Origin: Flavobacterium aerium
GTDB lineage: Bacteria; Bacteroidota; Bacteroidia; Flavobacteriales; Flavobacteriaceae
Assembly: GCF_030766725.1 (NCBI RefSeq)
Contig: NZ_JARQWR010000004.1
Span: 124,001 to 188,000 of the forward strand
DNA: 64,000 bases
Direction of reading: 5' to 3'
Made by a program: the position numbers and the translations under genes. Positions 1-8,508 of the stretch are shown here, piece by piece; position 1 is the first letter of the stretch; each line of letters starts with the position of its first letter. A model generated the notes under the pieces. The model saw only the letters and a list, made by a program, of their open reading frames with translations, was not told the origin of the DNA and made no database searches.

Positions 1-1
1 A

Positions 2-553
2 ACCTATGCAATGATTACAAAGTATTTTGTGATATTTGGGTCCGTGATATTGTTGGGTGTAATAGTCTTTGCAGATTTATTAAAAATATACCTAATCAGA
101 GATTCATCCTATTGGGAGGCAATGAATGTACTACCACTAATTATTTTAGCGAATTTCTTTTTAGGAATATACCATAACCTTTCAGTGTGGTACAAACTAA
201 TTGATCAAACAAAAATTGGAGCCTATATCTCAATTGTTGGAGCGATAATAACGCTGATATTGAACTTTGCATTAATTCCGATTTGGAGTTATGTAGGTTC
301 TGCTGTAGCAACAATTGCTGCGTACGGAAGTATGATGCTAATTTCGTATATTATGGGAAATAAAAGATACCCTATCCCATATGATTTGAAGAAAATAAGC
401 ATGTATTTAGGAGTATCAATACTATTTTCAACACTATCATTCTATGTTTTTAGAGAGAAATATTATGTTGGAATACCACTGTTAATCATTTTCATGTATA
501 TGATATACCACAATGAAAAAGAAACACTAAAAGGGATTTTAAGAAGAAAATAA
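2..553 (+). CDS. Polysaccharide flippase (Wzx/MATE-like), C-terminal part
   Basis: This is the C-terminal end of a multi-pass inner-membrane protein. The reading frame is open to the left edge, so the gene starts outside the window. About six hydrophobic helices are visible, and the stretch 'AYISIVGAIITLILNFALIP' (about residues 75-95) is typical of the oligosaccharide flippases that move lipid-linked sugar units across the inner membrane. Such proteins make O-antigen, capsule or exopolysaccharide. The sugar-nucleotidyltransferase two genes downstream fits that setting. The substrate cannot be told from this fragment, and assignment to Wzx rather than another MOP-superfamily branch is an inference. 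Confidence 0.75.
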   Translation, partial: TYAMITKYFVIFGSVILLGVIVFADLLKIYLIRDSSYWEAMNVLPLIILANFFLGIYHNLSVWYKLIDQTKIGAYISIVGAIITLILNFALIPIWSYVGSAVATIAAYGSMMLISYIMGNKRYPIPYDLKKISMYLGVSILFSTLSFYVFREKYYVGIPLLIIFMYMIYHNEKETLKGILRRK

Positions 554-625
554 ACAGAGACTAATACCATAAAATACAAAATAGCAGAAATAATAGTATT
601 TTGTGAAAGAATAAAAAAAGATCAA

Positions 626-1060
626 ATGACAATACAGATTATAAACAAATCACAACATAAATTACCGCACTACGAAACTATAGCGTCAGCGGGAATGGAT
701 TTAAGAGCAAATTTAGAGAATGCAATTATATTGAAACCTCTAGAAAGAGCAATTGTAAAAACGGGATTGTTTATTGAGCTACCAATTGGATATGAAGCTC
801 AGGTTAGACCAAGAAGTGGATTAGCTGCAAAAAATGGAATTACAGTACTCAATAGTCCTGGTACAATTGATGCAGATTACCGTGGAGAAATTGGAGTAAT
901 CTTAGTGAATTTATCCAATGAAGAATTTAAGATTGAAAATGGAGAACGTATTGCACAACTCATTATCGCAAAACATGAAAGAGCGGAATGGATTGAAGTA
1001 GCAGAATTATCGGAAACATCGAGAGGTGAAGGAGGATTTGGAAGTACAGGAGTAAAATAA
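626..1060 (+). CDS. dut: dUTP diphosphatase (dUTPase)
   Basis: It hydrolyses dUTP to dUMP and pyrophosphate, keeping uracil out of DNA and supplying dUMP for dTMP synthesis. At 144 residues it has the usual size of the trimeric dUTPases. All five family motifs can be read in order: AGMDLRA (I), RSGLA (II), [12 protein letters not shown] with the catalytic Asp (III), GERIAQLII (IV) and the glycine-rich [10 protein letters not shown] at the C-terminus (V), which closes over the nucleotide. It is followed 51 bases later by the sugar-nucleotidyltransferase gene on the same strand. Confidence 0.96.
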   Translation: MTIQIINKSQHKLPHYETIASAGMDLRANLENAIILKPLERAIVKTGLFIELPIGYEAQVRPRSGLAAKNGITVLNSPGTIDADYRGEIGVILVNLSNEEFKIENGERIAQLIIAKHERAEWIEVAELSETSRGEGGFGSTGVK

Positions 1061-1111
1061 TATCCATTTTTTAAAAGAAGAAAATAACAAACACGAATAT
1101 TGTAAGAATAT

Positions 1112-2122
1112 ATGAAAATAATTGTTCCTATGGCAGGTCGTGGATCTCGCTTGCGTCCCCACACATTAACTGTCCCAAAACCATTAATTCCTATTGCAGG
1201 GAAACCAATCGTACACCGTTTAGTAGAAGATATCGCAAGAGTGATCAATCAAGAGATTGAAGAAATAGCATTTATCATTCATAAAGATTTTGGAACGCAG
1301 GTAGAAGTAGATTTAGTGGCTATTGCAGAAAAATTAGGCGCAAAAGGAACGATATATTACCAAGAGCAACCATTAGGAACTGCACACGCAATAATGAGTG
1401 CTAAAGAATCAATGAGTGGACCTATTGTTGTGGCTTATGCTGATACATTATTTAAAGCCGATTTTAAATTAGATACCGCTGCAGATAGTGTGATTTGGGT
1501 AAAACAAGTAGAAGACCCAAGTGCTTTTGGAGTAGTACAACTAAACGAACAAAATCAAATTATCGATTTTGTTGAAAAACCAAAAGAATTCATCTCTGAT
1601 TTAGCAATTATTGGAATCTATTATTTTAAAAGCGGAGAAGCTTTAAGAAGCGAATTACAATACCTTTTGGACAATAATATTGTAAAAGGAGGAGAATATC
1701 AGTTGACAGACGGTTTAGAAAACATGAAAGTAAAAGGGATGAAGTTTGTTCCTGGAAAAGTAGAGGAATGGATGGATTGCGGAAATAAAAATGTAACCGT
1801 TGAAACAAATTCAAGAATGTTGAATTTCTTACACCTGGATGGTGAAAAATTAGTAGCCGATAATGTTACTATGGAAAACGCAACAATCATTGAACCCTGT
1901 TTCATTGGAGAAAATGTAGTTTTGAAAAACGCAACAATTGGACCTAATGTATCATTAGGAAAAGGATGTGTGGTAGAAAATGCTACAATAATGAATAGTT
2001 TAGTGCAAAATGATTCTAAAATTAAAAATGCAACATTGGATAATGCAATGATTGGAAGTCATGCAATATTTGATGGTAATTTTAAAAGTATCAGTATTGG
2101 AGATTATTCGGTTTTAGAGTAA
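1112..2122 (+). CDS. Sugar-phosphate nucleotidyltransferase
   Basis: This enzyme condenses an NTP with a sugar 1-phosphate to give an NDP-sugar. The N-terminus carries the signature 'PMAGRGSRLRPHTLTVPKPL' with the nucleotide-binding glycine/arginine loop and the PKPL segment. 'ADTLF' and 'VEKP' motifs of the GT-A-like nucleotidyltransferase domain follow (about residues 1-235). The C-terminal 100 residues contain repeats such as NATIGPNVSLG and NATIMNSLV, as expected for a left-handed beta-helix. This two-domain plan is shared by glucose-1-phosphate thymidylyltransferases and mannose-1-phosphate guanylyltransferases. Which sugar is used cannot be decided here. The flippase upstream suggests surface-glycan supply. 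Confidence 0.9.
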   Translation: MKIIVPMAGRGSRLRPHTLTVPKPLIPIAGKPIVHRLVEDIARVINQEIEEIAFIIHKDFGTQVEVDLVAIAEKLGAKGTIYYQEQPLGTAHAIMSAKESMSGPIVVAYADTLFKADFKLDTAADSVIWVKQVEDPSAFGVVQLNEQNQIIDFVEKPKEFISDLAIIGIYYFKSGEALRSELQYLLDNNIVKGGEYQLTDGLENMKVKGMKFVPGKVEEWMDCGNKNVTVETNSRMLNFLHLDGEKLVADNVTMENATIIEPCFIGENVVLKNATIGPNVSLGKGCVVENATIMNSLVQNDSKIKNATLDNAMIGSHAIFDGNFKSISIGDYSVLE

Positions 2123-2147
2123 CTTTAACCAATTCAAAAATAGTTTT

Positions 2148-3503
2148 ATGATAATTAAAGCTCTATTTTCAGGTTTGCTATTTATTGGATTGCTCTGCAA
2201 TCCAGTAAAATTAATTGCGCAGGTACAACCTGAAGATGTGGCATTGGTTACAGATGATTTTCAAGATGCTTTTTATGAATCATTAAAGCAAAAAGGAATT
2301 GAGAATTATGATAGAGCTATTACCTCTCTACAAAAATGCATACAGCTACAACCTAATAATGCAGCAGTGTATAATGAATTAGGAAGGAATTATTTGGCAC
2401 AGAAAAATTATGAAAATGCCAGACAATCTTTTGAAAAAGCCACCCAATTAGATCCTAAAAACAGATGGTATTGGAGTGGACTTTACGATGTTTATTATCA
2501 AACAAAAGATTATGAACAATCCATTATAGTTGTAAATAAGCTGATCGAGTTTAATTTTGACTATAGAGACGATTTGGTTTCCCTGTATATGTATACCCAA
2601 CAATTTGATAAAGCACTGGCTTTGATTAACGAATTGGATAAAACGACAATAAAATCACCAGCAAGAGAAATGTATAAACTACAAATCTTGAGTGATGCAA
2701 AATACAGAGGATCGGAAAAAGATAATTTGGAAAACCTAATAAAGAAAAATCCAAATGAAGAATCCAATTATATCTCATTAATTTACCTCTATTCCGAAAG
2801 CAATCAGGAAGAAAAAGCATACGAAGTTGCTAAACAATTGGAAAAAAAAATCCCTGAATCCGATTGGGCGCAAGTAAGTTTATTCAAGTTTCATTTGAAT
2901 AATAATGATGCAGAAAAAGCTATAAAAGCGATGAATCAAGTTTTGGGAAGTCGTAAAGTAGATAAAAAAATCAAGCATAGAGTTTTAAATGAATTCCTGA
3001 TATACGCAGATAAAAATCCAGGGAATGACGAAGCGCTAGATAAAGCCATTCGTTATTTTGAAAATGAAAAAGAAGTACAAGTAGCGAAGGAAGTTGCAAA
3101 ATACTATTTGAATAAAAAAAATACACCCAAAGCAATACACGCCTTAGAAATGAACTTGGAAGACCATGCGGAAGACATGGAAACGATGTTACTTTTATTA
3201 CAATTATATACGGATAATGGACAATTTGACGTTGTATCTAAGAAAGGACAATCTATGATTGATCTATTCCCCTTGCAACCAGAATTATATTATTATGTAG
3301 GATTGGCGAATAATCAAGCGAAGAACTTTAAAAAAGCCAAAGAATTTTTGGAAATGGGATTAGACTATGTGGTGGAAAATAAAGCATTGGAAATCAATTT
3401 TAATATTCAATTGGGTGAGGCTTACAACGGATTAGGCGATACCGCTAAAAAAGAAAAATATTTTCTAAAAGCAGATCAGTTGTTAAAACAAAATAAAAAA
3501 TGA
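2148..3503 (+). CDS. Secreted tetratricopeptide-repeat protein
   Basis: A 451-residue protein with an N-terminal signal peptide (hydrophobic stretch 'GLLFIGLLCNPVKLIAQ', likely cleaved near residue 25), so it should act in the periplasm. At least six TPR-like helix pairs follow. The clearest are 'AAVYNELGRNYLAQKNYENA' near residue 65, its successor ending in ATQLDPKNRW, and 'PELYYYVGLANNQAKNFKKA' near residue 380. TPR arrays scaffold protein complexes and no enzyme motif is present. Its stop overlaps the start of the DUF4292 lipoprotein gene by four bases (ATGA), and the EnvC-like gene follows, so a shared envelope or division role is likely. The exact function is unknown. Confidence 0.85.
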   Translation: MIIKALFSGLLFIGLLCNPVKLIAQVQPEDVALVTDDFQDAFYESLKQKGIENYDRAITSLQKCIQLQPNNAAVYNELGRNYLAQKNYENARQSFEKATQLDPKNRWYWSGLYDVYYQTKDYEQSIIVVNKLIEFNFDYRDDLVSLYMYTQQFDKALALINELDKTTIKSPAREMYKLQILSDAKYRGSEKDNLENLIKKNPNEESNYISLIYLYSESNQEEKAYEVAKQLEKKIPESDWAQVSLFKFHLNNNDAEKAIKAMNQVLGSRKVDKKIKHRVLNEFLIYADKNPGNDEALDKAIRYFENEKEVQVAKEVAKYYLNKKNTPKAIHALEMNLEDHAEDMETMLLLLQLYTDNGQFDVVSKKGQSMIDLFPLQPELYYYVGLANNQAKNFKKAKEFLEMGLDYVVENKALEINFNIQLGEAYNGLGDTAKKEKYFLKADQLLKQNKK

Positions 3504-4267
3504 AAAGATATTTAGGAATTATAATTCTGATTTGCATGGTGGCTTGCAAGCCAAAATCATTTGTTGCAGAAGAAGGAGCAAATAAATCACTTACTGCTGA
3601 AAAAGTGGTTGCAGGTCATAATAAAATAAAGAAAGACTTTTCTACAGTTTATATTAAGGCGAATGTGAAATATAAAGATGATAGACAAGCACAAAATGTA
3701 ACGGCAGAAATTAGAATTAAAAAAGATGAAACAATTTTAATTAGTGCTCGCTTTATTGGAATAACAATGGCCAAAGCTATTATTACACCAGATGGAGTAA
3801 AATACTATGAAAAAATTGGAGGTAAGTTCTTTGAAGGAGATTTTACAACATTAAGTCGTTGGTTAGGAACAGACCTAGATTTCGATAAAGTTCAAAATAT
3901 GCTTTTGGGAGATGCTTTAGATGATCTAACGAAAGACAAATACCATAGTGAAATTGATAATGGTTTATATAAATTAGAACGTAAGGGTAAAGATGCTCTA
4001 GATAAAGCCTTTTATTTTGAAGCAGCTAATTTTCTGTTGAAAAAACAAGAAGTAACCCAAGTTAATCCACAAAGGGAATTATATATTTCATATCCAAATC
4101 ACAAAGAATATAAAGAAGCAATATTACCAGTAAATGTTATTATTGAAGCATTCTATAAAGGGAAAACGACAAATATTAGCTTAGATTATAATAATGTTAC
4201 CTTCAATGAGCAACTTTCTTTTCCATATAGTGTTCCAGAAGGTTATGAAAGAATTTTTATTGATTAG
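3500..4267 (+). CDS. DUF4292 family lipoprotein
   Basis: A 255-residue lipoprotein. The signal 'MKRYLGIIILICMVACK' ends in a lipobox (MVAC) whose cysteine would be lipidated. The rest matches the flavobacterial DUF4292 family: a beta-rich periplasmic domain with an early 'KDFSTVYIKANVKYKD' segment and an 'ARFIGITMAKAIITPDGVKYYEK' type core, resembling LolA/LolB-like half-barrels that hold lipid or lipoprotein tails. The fold comparison is my inference. It starts inside the end of the TPR gene and lies 15 bases before the EnvC-like gene, so the three are probably co-translated and act together at the cell envelope. Confidence 0.82.
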   Translation: MKRYLGIIILICMVACKPKSFVAEEGANKSLTAEKVVAGHNKIKKDFSTVYIKANVKYKDDRQAQNVTAEIRIKKDETILISARFIGITMAKAIITPDGVKYYEKIGGKFFEGDFTTLSRWLGTDLDFDKVQNMLLGDALDDLTKDKYHSEIDNGLYKLERKGKDALDKAFYFEAANFLLKKQEVTQVNPQRELYISYPNHKEYKEAILPVNVIIEAFYKGKTTNISLDYNNVTFNEQLSFPYSVPEGYERIFID

Positions 4268-4282
4268 ATTTGCATAAACCTT

Positions 4283-5587
4283 ATGAATATGTCAAAATAC
4301 CTCTTTAGTTTGATTTTCTGCTGTATAACAACACTGTTATGGAGTCAGAATGATCAGCAAAAAAAACTAGAAGAGCGCAAAGCGCAAATACAAAAAGAAA
4401 TTCAAGTTTTCCAAAGTTTACTGAAGACAGAAAAAAGTAAAGAGAAATCTGTTTTGACAAAAATTGGAGAACAGAATGCCAAAATAAAACTTACAGAAAA
4501 ATTAATCAATAACACCCAACAACAAACAAAGTTATTGAATAATGATATTTATGTAAATCAAAGACAAATAAACAAGCTGACCGATGAGCTAGAGCTATTG
4601 AAAAAGGATTACGCAGAAATGATTGTAAAGTCCTATAAGAGCCGTTCAGAGCAAAGCCGTGCTATGTTCTTGTTATCATCAGAAAACTTCCTTCAAGCTT
4701 ACAAAAGAGCTCAGTATATGAAGCAATATGCTAATTATAGAAAGATGCAAGGAGATGAAATCAAAGTAAAATCAGAAAAACTTCAAACATACAATCAGAA
4801 ATTAGCGGTTCAAAAAGGTGAAAAAGAAAAACTGATTCGTGAAAATGAAAAAGAAAAAGTTACACTAGAAAGTGATAAAAAGGACCAACAGGTCTTAATG
4901 ACAGCAATTAAGAAAGATCAGAAGAAATATAATGCTGACATTAAAAAGAAACAACAAGAATCGGTTGCAATTGATCGTCAAATTCAAAAACTAATTAGAG
5001 AAGCGATTGCAGCAGCAAATGCAGCAGCAGAAGCGAAAAGAAAAGCAGCAGCATTAGCAGCAGCAAAAAATAAAGCAAAAGGAAATCCTACTACAACAAC
5101 CAAGAAAAACACAGAAGTTGTATCGGAAGGATCATCGACAAAATTTGCTTTAACAGCAGAAACAAAAGCATTAGCAGATAATTTTAAAGCAAACAAAGGA
5201 AAACTACCTTGGCCAGTAGACAAAGGATTGTTGACTTTAGGATATGGAGATCAACCACATCCATTGCAAAAAAATCTTGTAGTTCACAATAGTGGAGTTG
5301 AAATTACAACCGAAGATGGAGCAAATGCCCGCGCAGTTTTTGGAGGAGAAGTACTTACAGTACAAGTTCTATCAGGAAATAATAAAGCAGTGTATATTCA
5401 ACATGGTGATTATATAACAGTTTATTTGAACTTACAAAGTGTATCCGTAAGCAAAGGAGATAAAGTATCTATTAAACAAACGATAGGAAAAATACACACC
5501 AATTCATCTGGAAAAACAGTAATCAAATTCTTAGTATTGCAAAATACAACAATGTTGAACCCAGAACAATGGTTGTTTAATATGTAG
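4283..5587 (+). CDS. EnvC-like murein hydrolase activator (degenerate LytM)
   Basis: A 434-residue periplasmic protein: signal peptide (residues 1-22), a long coiled coil (about 22-245), an alanine/lysine linker (245-270) and a C-terminal LytM/M23 domain (about 305-434). The zinc ligands of active M23 peptidases are gone. The HxGxD motif reads NSGVE (N336, E340), the YxHL motif reads YLNL (N383), and the final HLH is replaced in 'GKTVIKFLVL'. This is the pattern of EnvC/NlpD, which do not cut murein but switch on amidases at the septum. A second ATG six bases downstream (4289) would also keep the signal peptide. The preceding TPR and DUF4292 genes probably share the operon, which ends at the terminator at 5612. 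Confidence 0.88.
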   Translation: MNMSKYLFSLIFCCITTLLWSQNDQQKKLEERKAQIQKEIQVFQSLLKTEKSKEKSVLTKIGEQNAKIKLTEKLINNTQQQTKLLNNDIYVNQRQINKLTDELELLKKDYAEMIVKSYKSRSEQSRAMFLLSSENFLQAYKRAQYMKQYANYRKMQGDEIKVKSEKLQTYNQKLAVQKGEKEKLIRENEKEKVTLESDKKDQQVLMTAIKKDQKKYNADIKKKQQESVAIDRQIQKLIREAIAAANAAAEAKRKAAALAAAKNKAKGNPTTTTKKNTEVVSEGSSTKFALTAETKALADNFKANKGKLPWPVDKGLLTLGYGDQPHPLQKNLVVHNSGVEITTEDGANARAVFGGEVLTVQVLSGNNKAVYIQHGDYITVYLNLQSVSVSKGDKVSIKQTIGKIHTNSSGKTVIKFLVLQNTTMLNPEQWLFNM

Positions 5588-5611
5588 TTTGTAGAAGCAA
5601 AATATATTTAT

Positions 5612-5645
5612 AAAAAAGCCCGGAGTGATCACTCCGGGCTTTTTT
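5612..5645. terminator. Bidirectional intrinsic terminator
   Basis: A perfect palindrome AGCCCGGAGTGATCACTCC plus matching end, flanked by A6 and T6, lies between two convergent genes. It can stop transcription from the EnvC-like gene and from the thioesterase gene. Confidence 0.93.
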
Positions 5646-5665
5646 ATAAATAAGAATTCTTTGTA

Positions 5666-6175
5666 TTATAGAAATAAAGCTTTTAATTCAGTAGCATCTT
5701 GAGGTTTTAATTTACCGGCAAGAACTAAGCTTAATTGTTTTCTTCTTAATGCAGCTTCAAAACGTGATTTTTCTAACTCTGTTTGTGGCTCTACTGGAGC
5801 AACTTCTACAGGTCTTCCAGTGTCATCAACAGCAACAAAGGTATAAATAGCTTCATTGGCTTTTGTTCGTCCACCAGATTCTCTATCTTCAATCCATACA
5901 TCAATAAAAATCTCCATTGAAGATTTAAAACTACGAGAAACCTTAGCTTCAACAGTAACAACACTTCCTAAAGGTATAGCACGATTAAAGGCAACATGGT
6001 TTACAGAAGCAGTAACAACAATTCTTCTAGAATGTCTTCTTGCAGCAATACTTGCAGCACGATCCATTCGGGCAAGTAATTCACCGCCAAAAAGATTGTT
6101 TAAGGGATTCGTTTCGCTTGGCAAAACAAGATCAGTTAATATCGTTAGGGAATCAATAGGATGTTTTGTTTGCAT
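5666..6175 (-). CDS. Acyl-CoA thioesterase (hotdog fold, YciA-like)
   Basis: It hydrolyses acyl-CoA to free acid and CoA in the cytoplasm. The N-terminal 'LPSETNPLNNLFGGELLARM' segment is the hallmark of the YciA/ACOT hotdog family, with the catalytic Asn/Asp region and the GG turn; 'VTASVNHVAFNRAIPLG' forms the next strands. I chose the start at 6175 (MQTKHPID, 169 residues) rather than 6226. The 17 extra residues of the longer frame are not family-like, and a perfect TACCTTTG promoter box (6187-6194) lies inside that extension. The chain length is normal for the family. Substrate range is not determinable. Confidence 0.92.
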   Translation of the reverse strand: MQTKHPIDSLTILTDLVLPSETNPLNNLFGGELLARMDRAASIAARRHSRRIVVTASVNHVAFNRAIPLGSVVTVEAKVSRSFKSSMEIFIDVWIEDRESGGRTKANEAIYTFVAVDDTGRPVEVAPVEPQTELEKSRFEAALRRKQLSLVLAGKLKPQDATELKALFL

Positions 6176-6186
6176 AATTTTTTTTG

Positions 6187-6194
6187 CAAAGGTA
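6187..6194 (-). promoter_or_regulatory. -7 promoter box TACCTTTG of the thioesterase gene
   Basis: Matches the Bacteroidota TAnnTTTG element. It sits 11 bases upstream of the ATG at 6175 and within the longer possible reading frame, so it also argues for the shorter start. Confidence 0.75.
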
Positions 6195-6309
6195 CTATCT
6201 GTAACGCAGAATATTAAAAAATACACTTAATTATTTTAGAAGCAAGAAAAGAATGAAAACAGTAATAAGTAGATATAAAAAAACCTGAAATGAATCAGGT
6301 TTATATTTT

Positions 6310-7242
6310 TTAAAGCTCTTGGATTAATAACCAAGCTTCTGGATTTTGAGATTTGTGAATTTCTCTCATGGTTTTTTGAGCCTCGGTATAGGTAGCAAAA
6401 CTACCATATAGAACAGGATATAAGCCATGTTTTGTTTTTTCAATTTTACGAGCCTTATAACCTAAGTTACTTAGCTTCTCATATTCTTTTTGAGCATTTG
6501 CTTGTTCTCGGAAAGCTCCAGCAACAATATGATAAGGTAATTTTTCTTCTTTTACCGTTAAAGTAACAGAAGGTAATGGAGCTTCAATAAAGAAAGTAGC
6601 TTCCTGTATTTTATTTTGTACTTGTTCTTGAACAGATTTCTCTACGATTAAAGTATCAGTAGCGATTTGATTCTGACGTAATTTATAACCAAAACCAGTA
6701 ATGCCTAGAGCAACCACTACTATAGCAGCATATTTTAAGTAAGAACCACTCGATTTTCTTTCAGGAGTAAACAAGATTGGCGCTTTATCTTCTAAAGCCT
6801 CAACTTGCTCTTTGTAAACTTCACGTTTCACAATTGGTGCTACAAAAGAACCTAAACCAAATGAACTTGTCAAATAGTTTAATTGTTGTGAAGCTTCAAA
6901 AACTAAATTGTTTTCTGCATTTAAAGAGAACTGACCAATGTTTTTTACACCTAAACTTCCATTAAGTTGTAACGTCTTTTTCCATGAATTTACTTCTTCT
7001 TGGATACGACTTACAGCTTCCTCATAAGATATTTTTTCTGTTTGGGAAATATGATTTGCAAGTAACCCATCATTATTCTTTAAATAAGAATTAAATGAAA
7101 CAGATTTTTTAGGAGGATAGAAAGTATTTGTGCTTTCAAATAGCTGCGCAGACTGCATTTCAGTTAAGAATGCACCAAACCCAGGAACCGTAACACATTG
7201 ATAACGATATAAAAGTTGTGATATGTATTGATCTATCTTCAT
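6310..7242 (-). CDS. HU-CCDC81 and SPOR domain protein
   Basis: A 310-residue single-pass membrane protein. Residues 1-140 match the Bacteroidota HU-CCDC81 tandem, an HU/IHF-like fold ('YRYQCVTVPGFGAFLTEMQ' near residue 12; 'NGSLGVKNIGQFSLN' near 95). A transmembrane helix follows ('YAAIVVVALGITGFGYKL', about 168-186). The last 80 residues are a SPOR domain ('YHIVAGAFREQANAQKEYEK') that binds denuded septal glycan. The layout puts the HU-like part in the cytoplasm and SPOR in the periplasm, so it could link DNA or another cytoplasmic partner to the division site. That role is inferred from domains. The TAACTTTG box at 7248-7255 is only five bases upstream of the ATG. Confidence 0.88.
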   Translation of the reverse strand: MKIDQYISQLLYRYQCVTVPGFGAFLTEMQSAQLFESTNTFYPPKKSVSFNSYLKNNDGLLANHISQTEKISYEEAVSRIQEEVNSWKKTLQLNGSLGVKNIGQFSLNAENNLVFEASQQLNYLTSSFGLGSFVAPIVKREVYKEQVEALEDKAPILFTPERKSSGSYLKYAAIVVVALGITGFGYKLRQNQIATDTLIVEKSVQEQVQNKIQEATFFIEAPLPSVTLTVKEEKLPYHIVAGAFREQANAQKEYEKLSNLGYKARKIEKTKHGLYPVLYGSFATYTEAQKTMREIHKSQNPEAWLLIQEL

Positions 7243-7247
7243 AGTAA

Positions 7248-7255
7248 CAAAGTTA
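7248..7255 (-). promoter_or_regulatory. -7 promoter box TAACTTTG, very close to ATG
   Basis: Perfect TAnnTTTG element on the minus strand. Only five bases separate its G from the start codon at 7242, which predicts transcription starting at or near the A of ATG. Confidence 0.72.
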
Positions 7256-7345
7256 GAGAATATGCGGCATCAACAAAATTTAGTTTACAGTTTTTATTAA
7301 CAATTTCTAATAAAATTTTTATAACTTGAAAGACAAACGATTAGC

Positions 7346-8452
7346 ATGAAGGAACAAGAACTATTAGCGGCACTAGCATTATTGAAAGTAGAAGGAGTAG
7401 GTGATATTGTAGCAAAAAAATTAATTAATCATTGTGGGGATGCAGTATCAGTCTTTAAAGCTAAAGCAAATCAGTTGATGGCAATTGATGGTATTGGAAC
7501 TGTAATGCTCAATAATTTGAAAGATAAAAAAGCTTTTGAAAAGGCAGAAATAGAATTGAAATTCCTTCAAAATAATAATGAAATCACACCATTATATTAC
7601 CAAGAAGAGAAATATCCAGAACGGTTGAAATATTGTATTGATGGTCCAGTTGTCCTTTTTTCTTCAGGAACGATAGATTTTAATAACCGAAAGATTATCA
7701 GTATAGTTGGAACTCGTAATGTAACATCGTATGGAATAGAGTTTTGTAAAACATTAGTAGGAGATTTAATTCCTTTCGATCCCATTATTGTAAGTGGATT
7801 TGCCTATGGTGTTGATATTATTGCCCATCAAGCGGCATTAGAGCATAATTTACAAACCATAGGAGTGGTTGCTCATGGATTAAATCAGATTTATCCATTA
7901 GCTCATAAAAAGTATAGAAATGCAGTAGAAAATAATGGTGGATTTCTTACGGATTTTTGGAGTAATTCAAAACCCGATCGAGAAAATTTTGTGAGAAGAA
8001 ATAGAATTGTTGCGGGAATATCTGAAGCAACAATAGTTATAGAATCAGCAGACAGAGGAGGTTCGTTAATCACAGCAAATTTAGCGAATGATTACAATAG
8101 AGATGTATTTGCCGTTCCAGGAAGAGTTACAGATAAATACAGTCAAGGATGCAATACGTTGATAAAAACTCAAAAAGCAAATGTATTAACAAATGCAGTA
8201 GATCTTGTATATATGTTGAATTGGGATATAGAAAAGCAAAAGAAAAAGCCAATTCAAAAACAATTGTTCGTAACGCTTGAAAAAGGAGAGCAAGTTGTCT
8301 ACGATTATCTTCTGCAAAATGGTAAAGAAATCTTAGATATTATAGCGTTACGATGTGAGTTACCAGTACATAAATTATCTTCAATCTTGTTGACGATGGA
8401 ATTAAAAGGAGTGATAAGACCATTGCCTGGGAAATTATTTGAAGCGATTTGA
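7346..8452 (+). CDS. dprA: DNA-processing protein DprA
   Basis: DprA (Smf) loads RecA on incoming single-stranded DNA during natural transformation. The 368-residue protein has an N-terminal helix-hairpin-helix region ('LLKVEGVGDIVAKKLINHCG'), then the Rossmann-like core with 'ISIVGTRNVTSYG', 'IVSGFAYGVDIIAHQAAL' and the segment around 'NRIVAGISEATIVIESADRG', and a C-terminal winged-helix DML1-like domain (about 300-368). Length and order are typical. Its presence does not prove competence, because most bacteria carry it. It converges on trpS with a shared terminator between them. Confidence 0.96.
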   Translation: MKEQELLAALALLKVEGVGDIVAKKLINHCGDAVSVFKAKANQLMAIDGIGTVMLNNLKDKKAFEKAEIELKFLQNNNEITPLYYQEEKYPERLKYCIDGPVVLFSSGTIDFNNRKIISIVGTRNVTSYGIEFCKTLVGDLIPFDPIIVSGFAYGVDIIAHQAALEHNLQTIGVVAHGLNQIYPLAHKKYRNAVENNGGFLTDFWSNSKPDRENFVRRNRIVAGISEATIVIESADRGGSLITANLANDYNRDVFAVPGRVTDKYSQGCNTLIKTQKANVLTNAVDLVYMLNWDIEKQKKKPIQKQLFVTLEKGEQVVYDYLLQNGKEILDIIALRCELPVHKLSSILLTMELKGVIRPLPGKLFEAI

Positions 8453-8460
8453 TAAATAAA

Positions 8461-8486
8461 AAGGGATGACCTATTAGCCATCCCTT
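8461..8486. terminator. Terminator hairpin between dprA and trpS
   Basis: AAGGGATG and CATCCCTT arms around a 10-base loop. Read on the minus strand the stem is followed by TTTTTATTT, so it is the better terminator for trpS. The plus-strand T-tract is short. Confidence 0.7.
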
Positions 8487-8508
8487 AATGTATCTATTAT
8501 AAGAAGTA

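Noticed and set aside
571..602. Hairpin AAAATAC..GTATTTT after the flippase gene
   Set aside because: The stem is only seven AT-rich pairs with a long loop, too weak to call a terminator.
877..1248. Minus-strand frame overlapping dut and the nucleotidyltransferase
   Set aside because: It covers conserved motifs of both genes on the other strand and has no recognisable domain or promoter.
4984..5223. Alanine-rich minus-strand frame (79 residues)
   Set aside because: It is produced by the GCA-rich alanine linker of the EnvC-like protein on the opposite strand.
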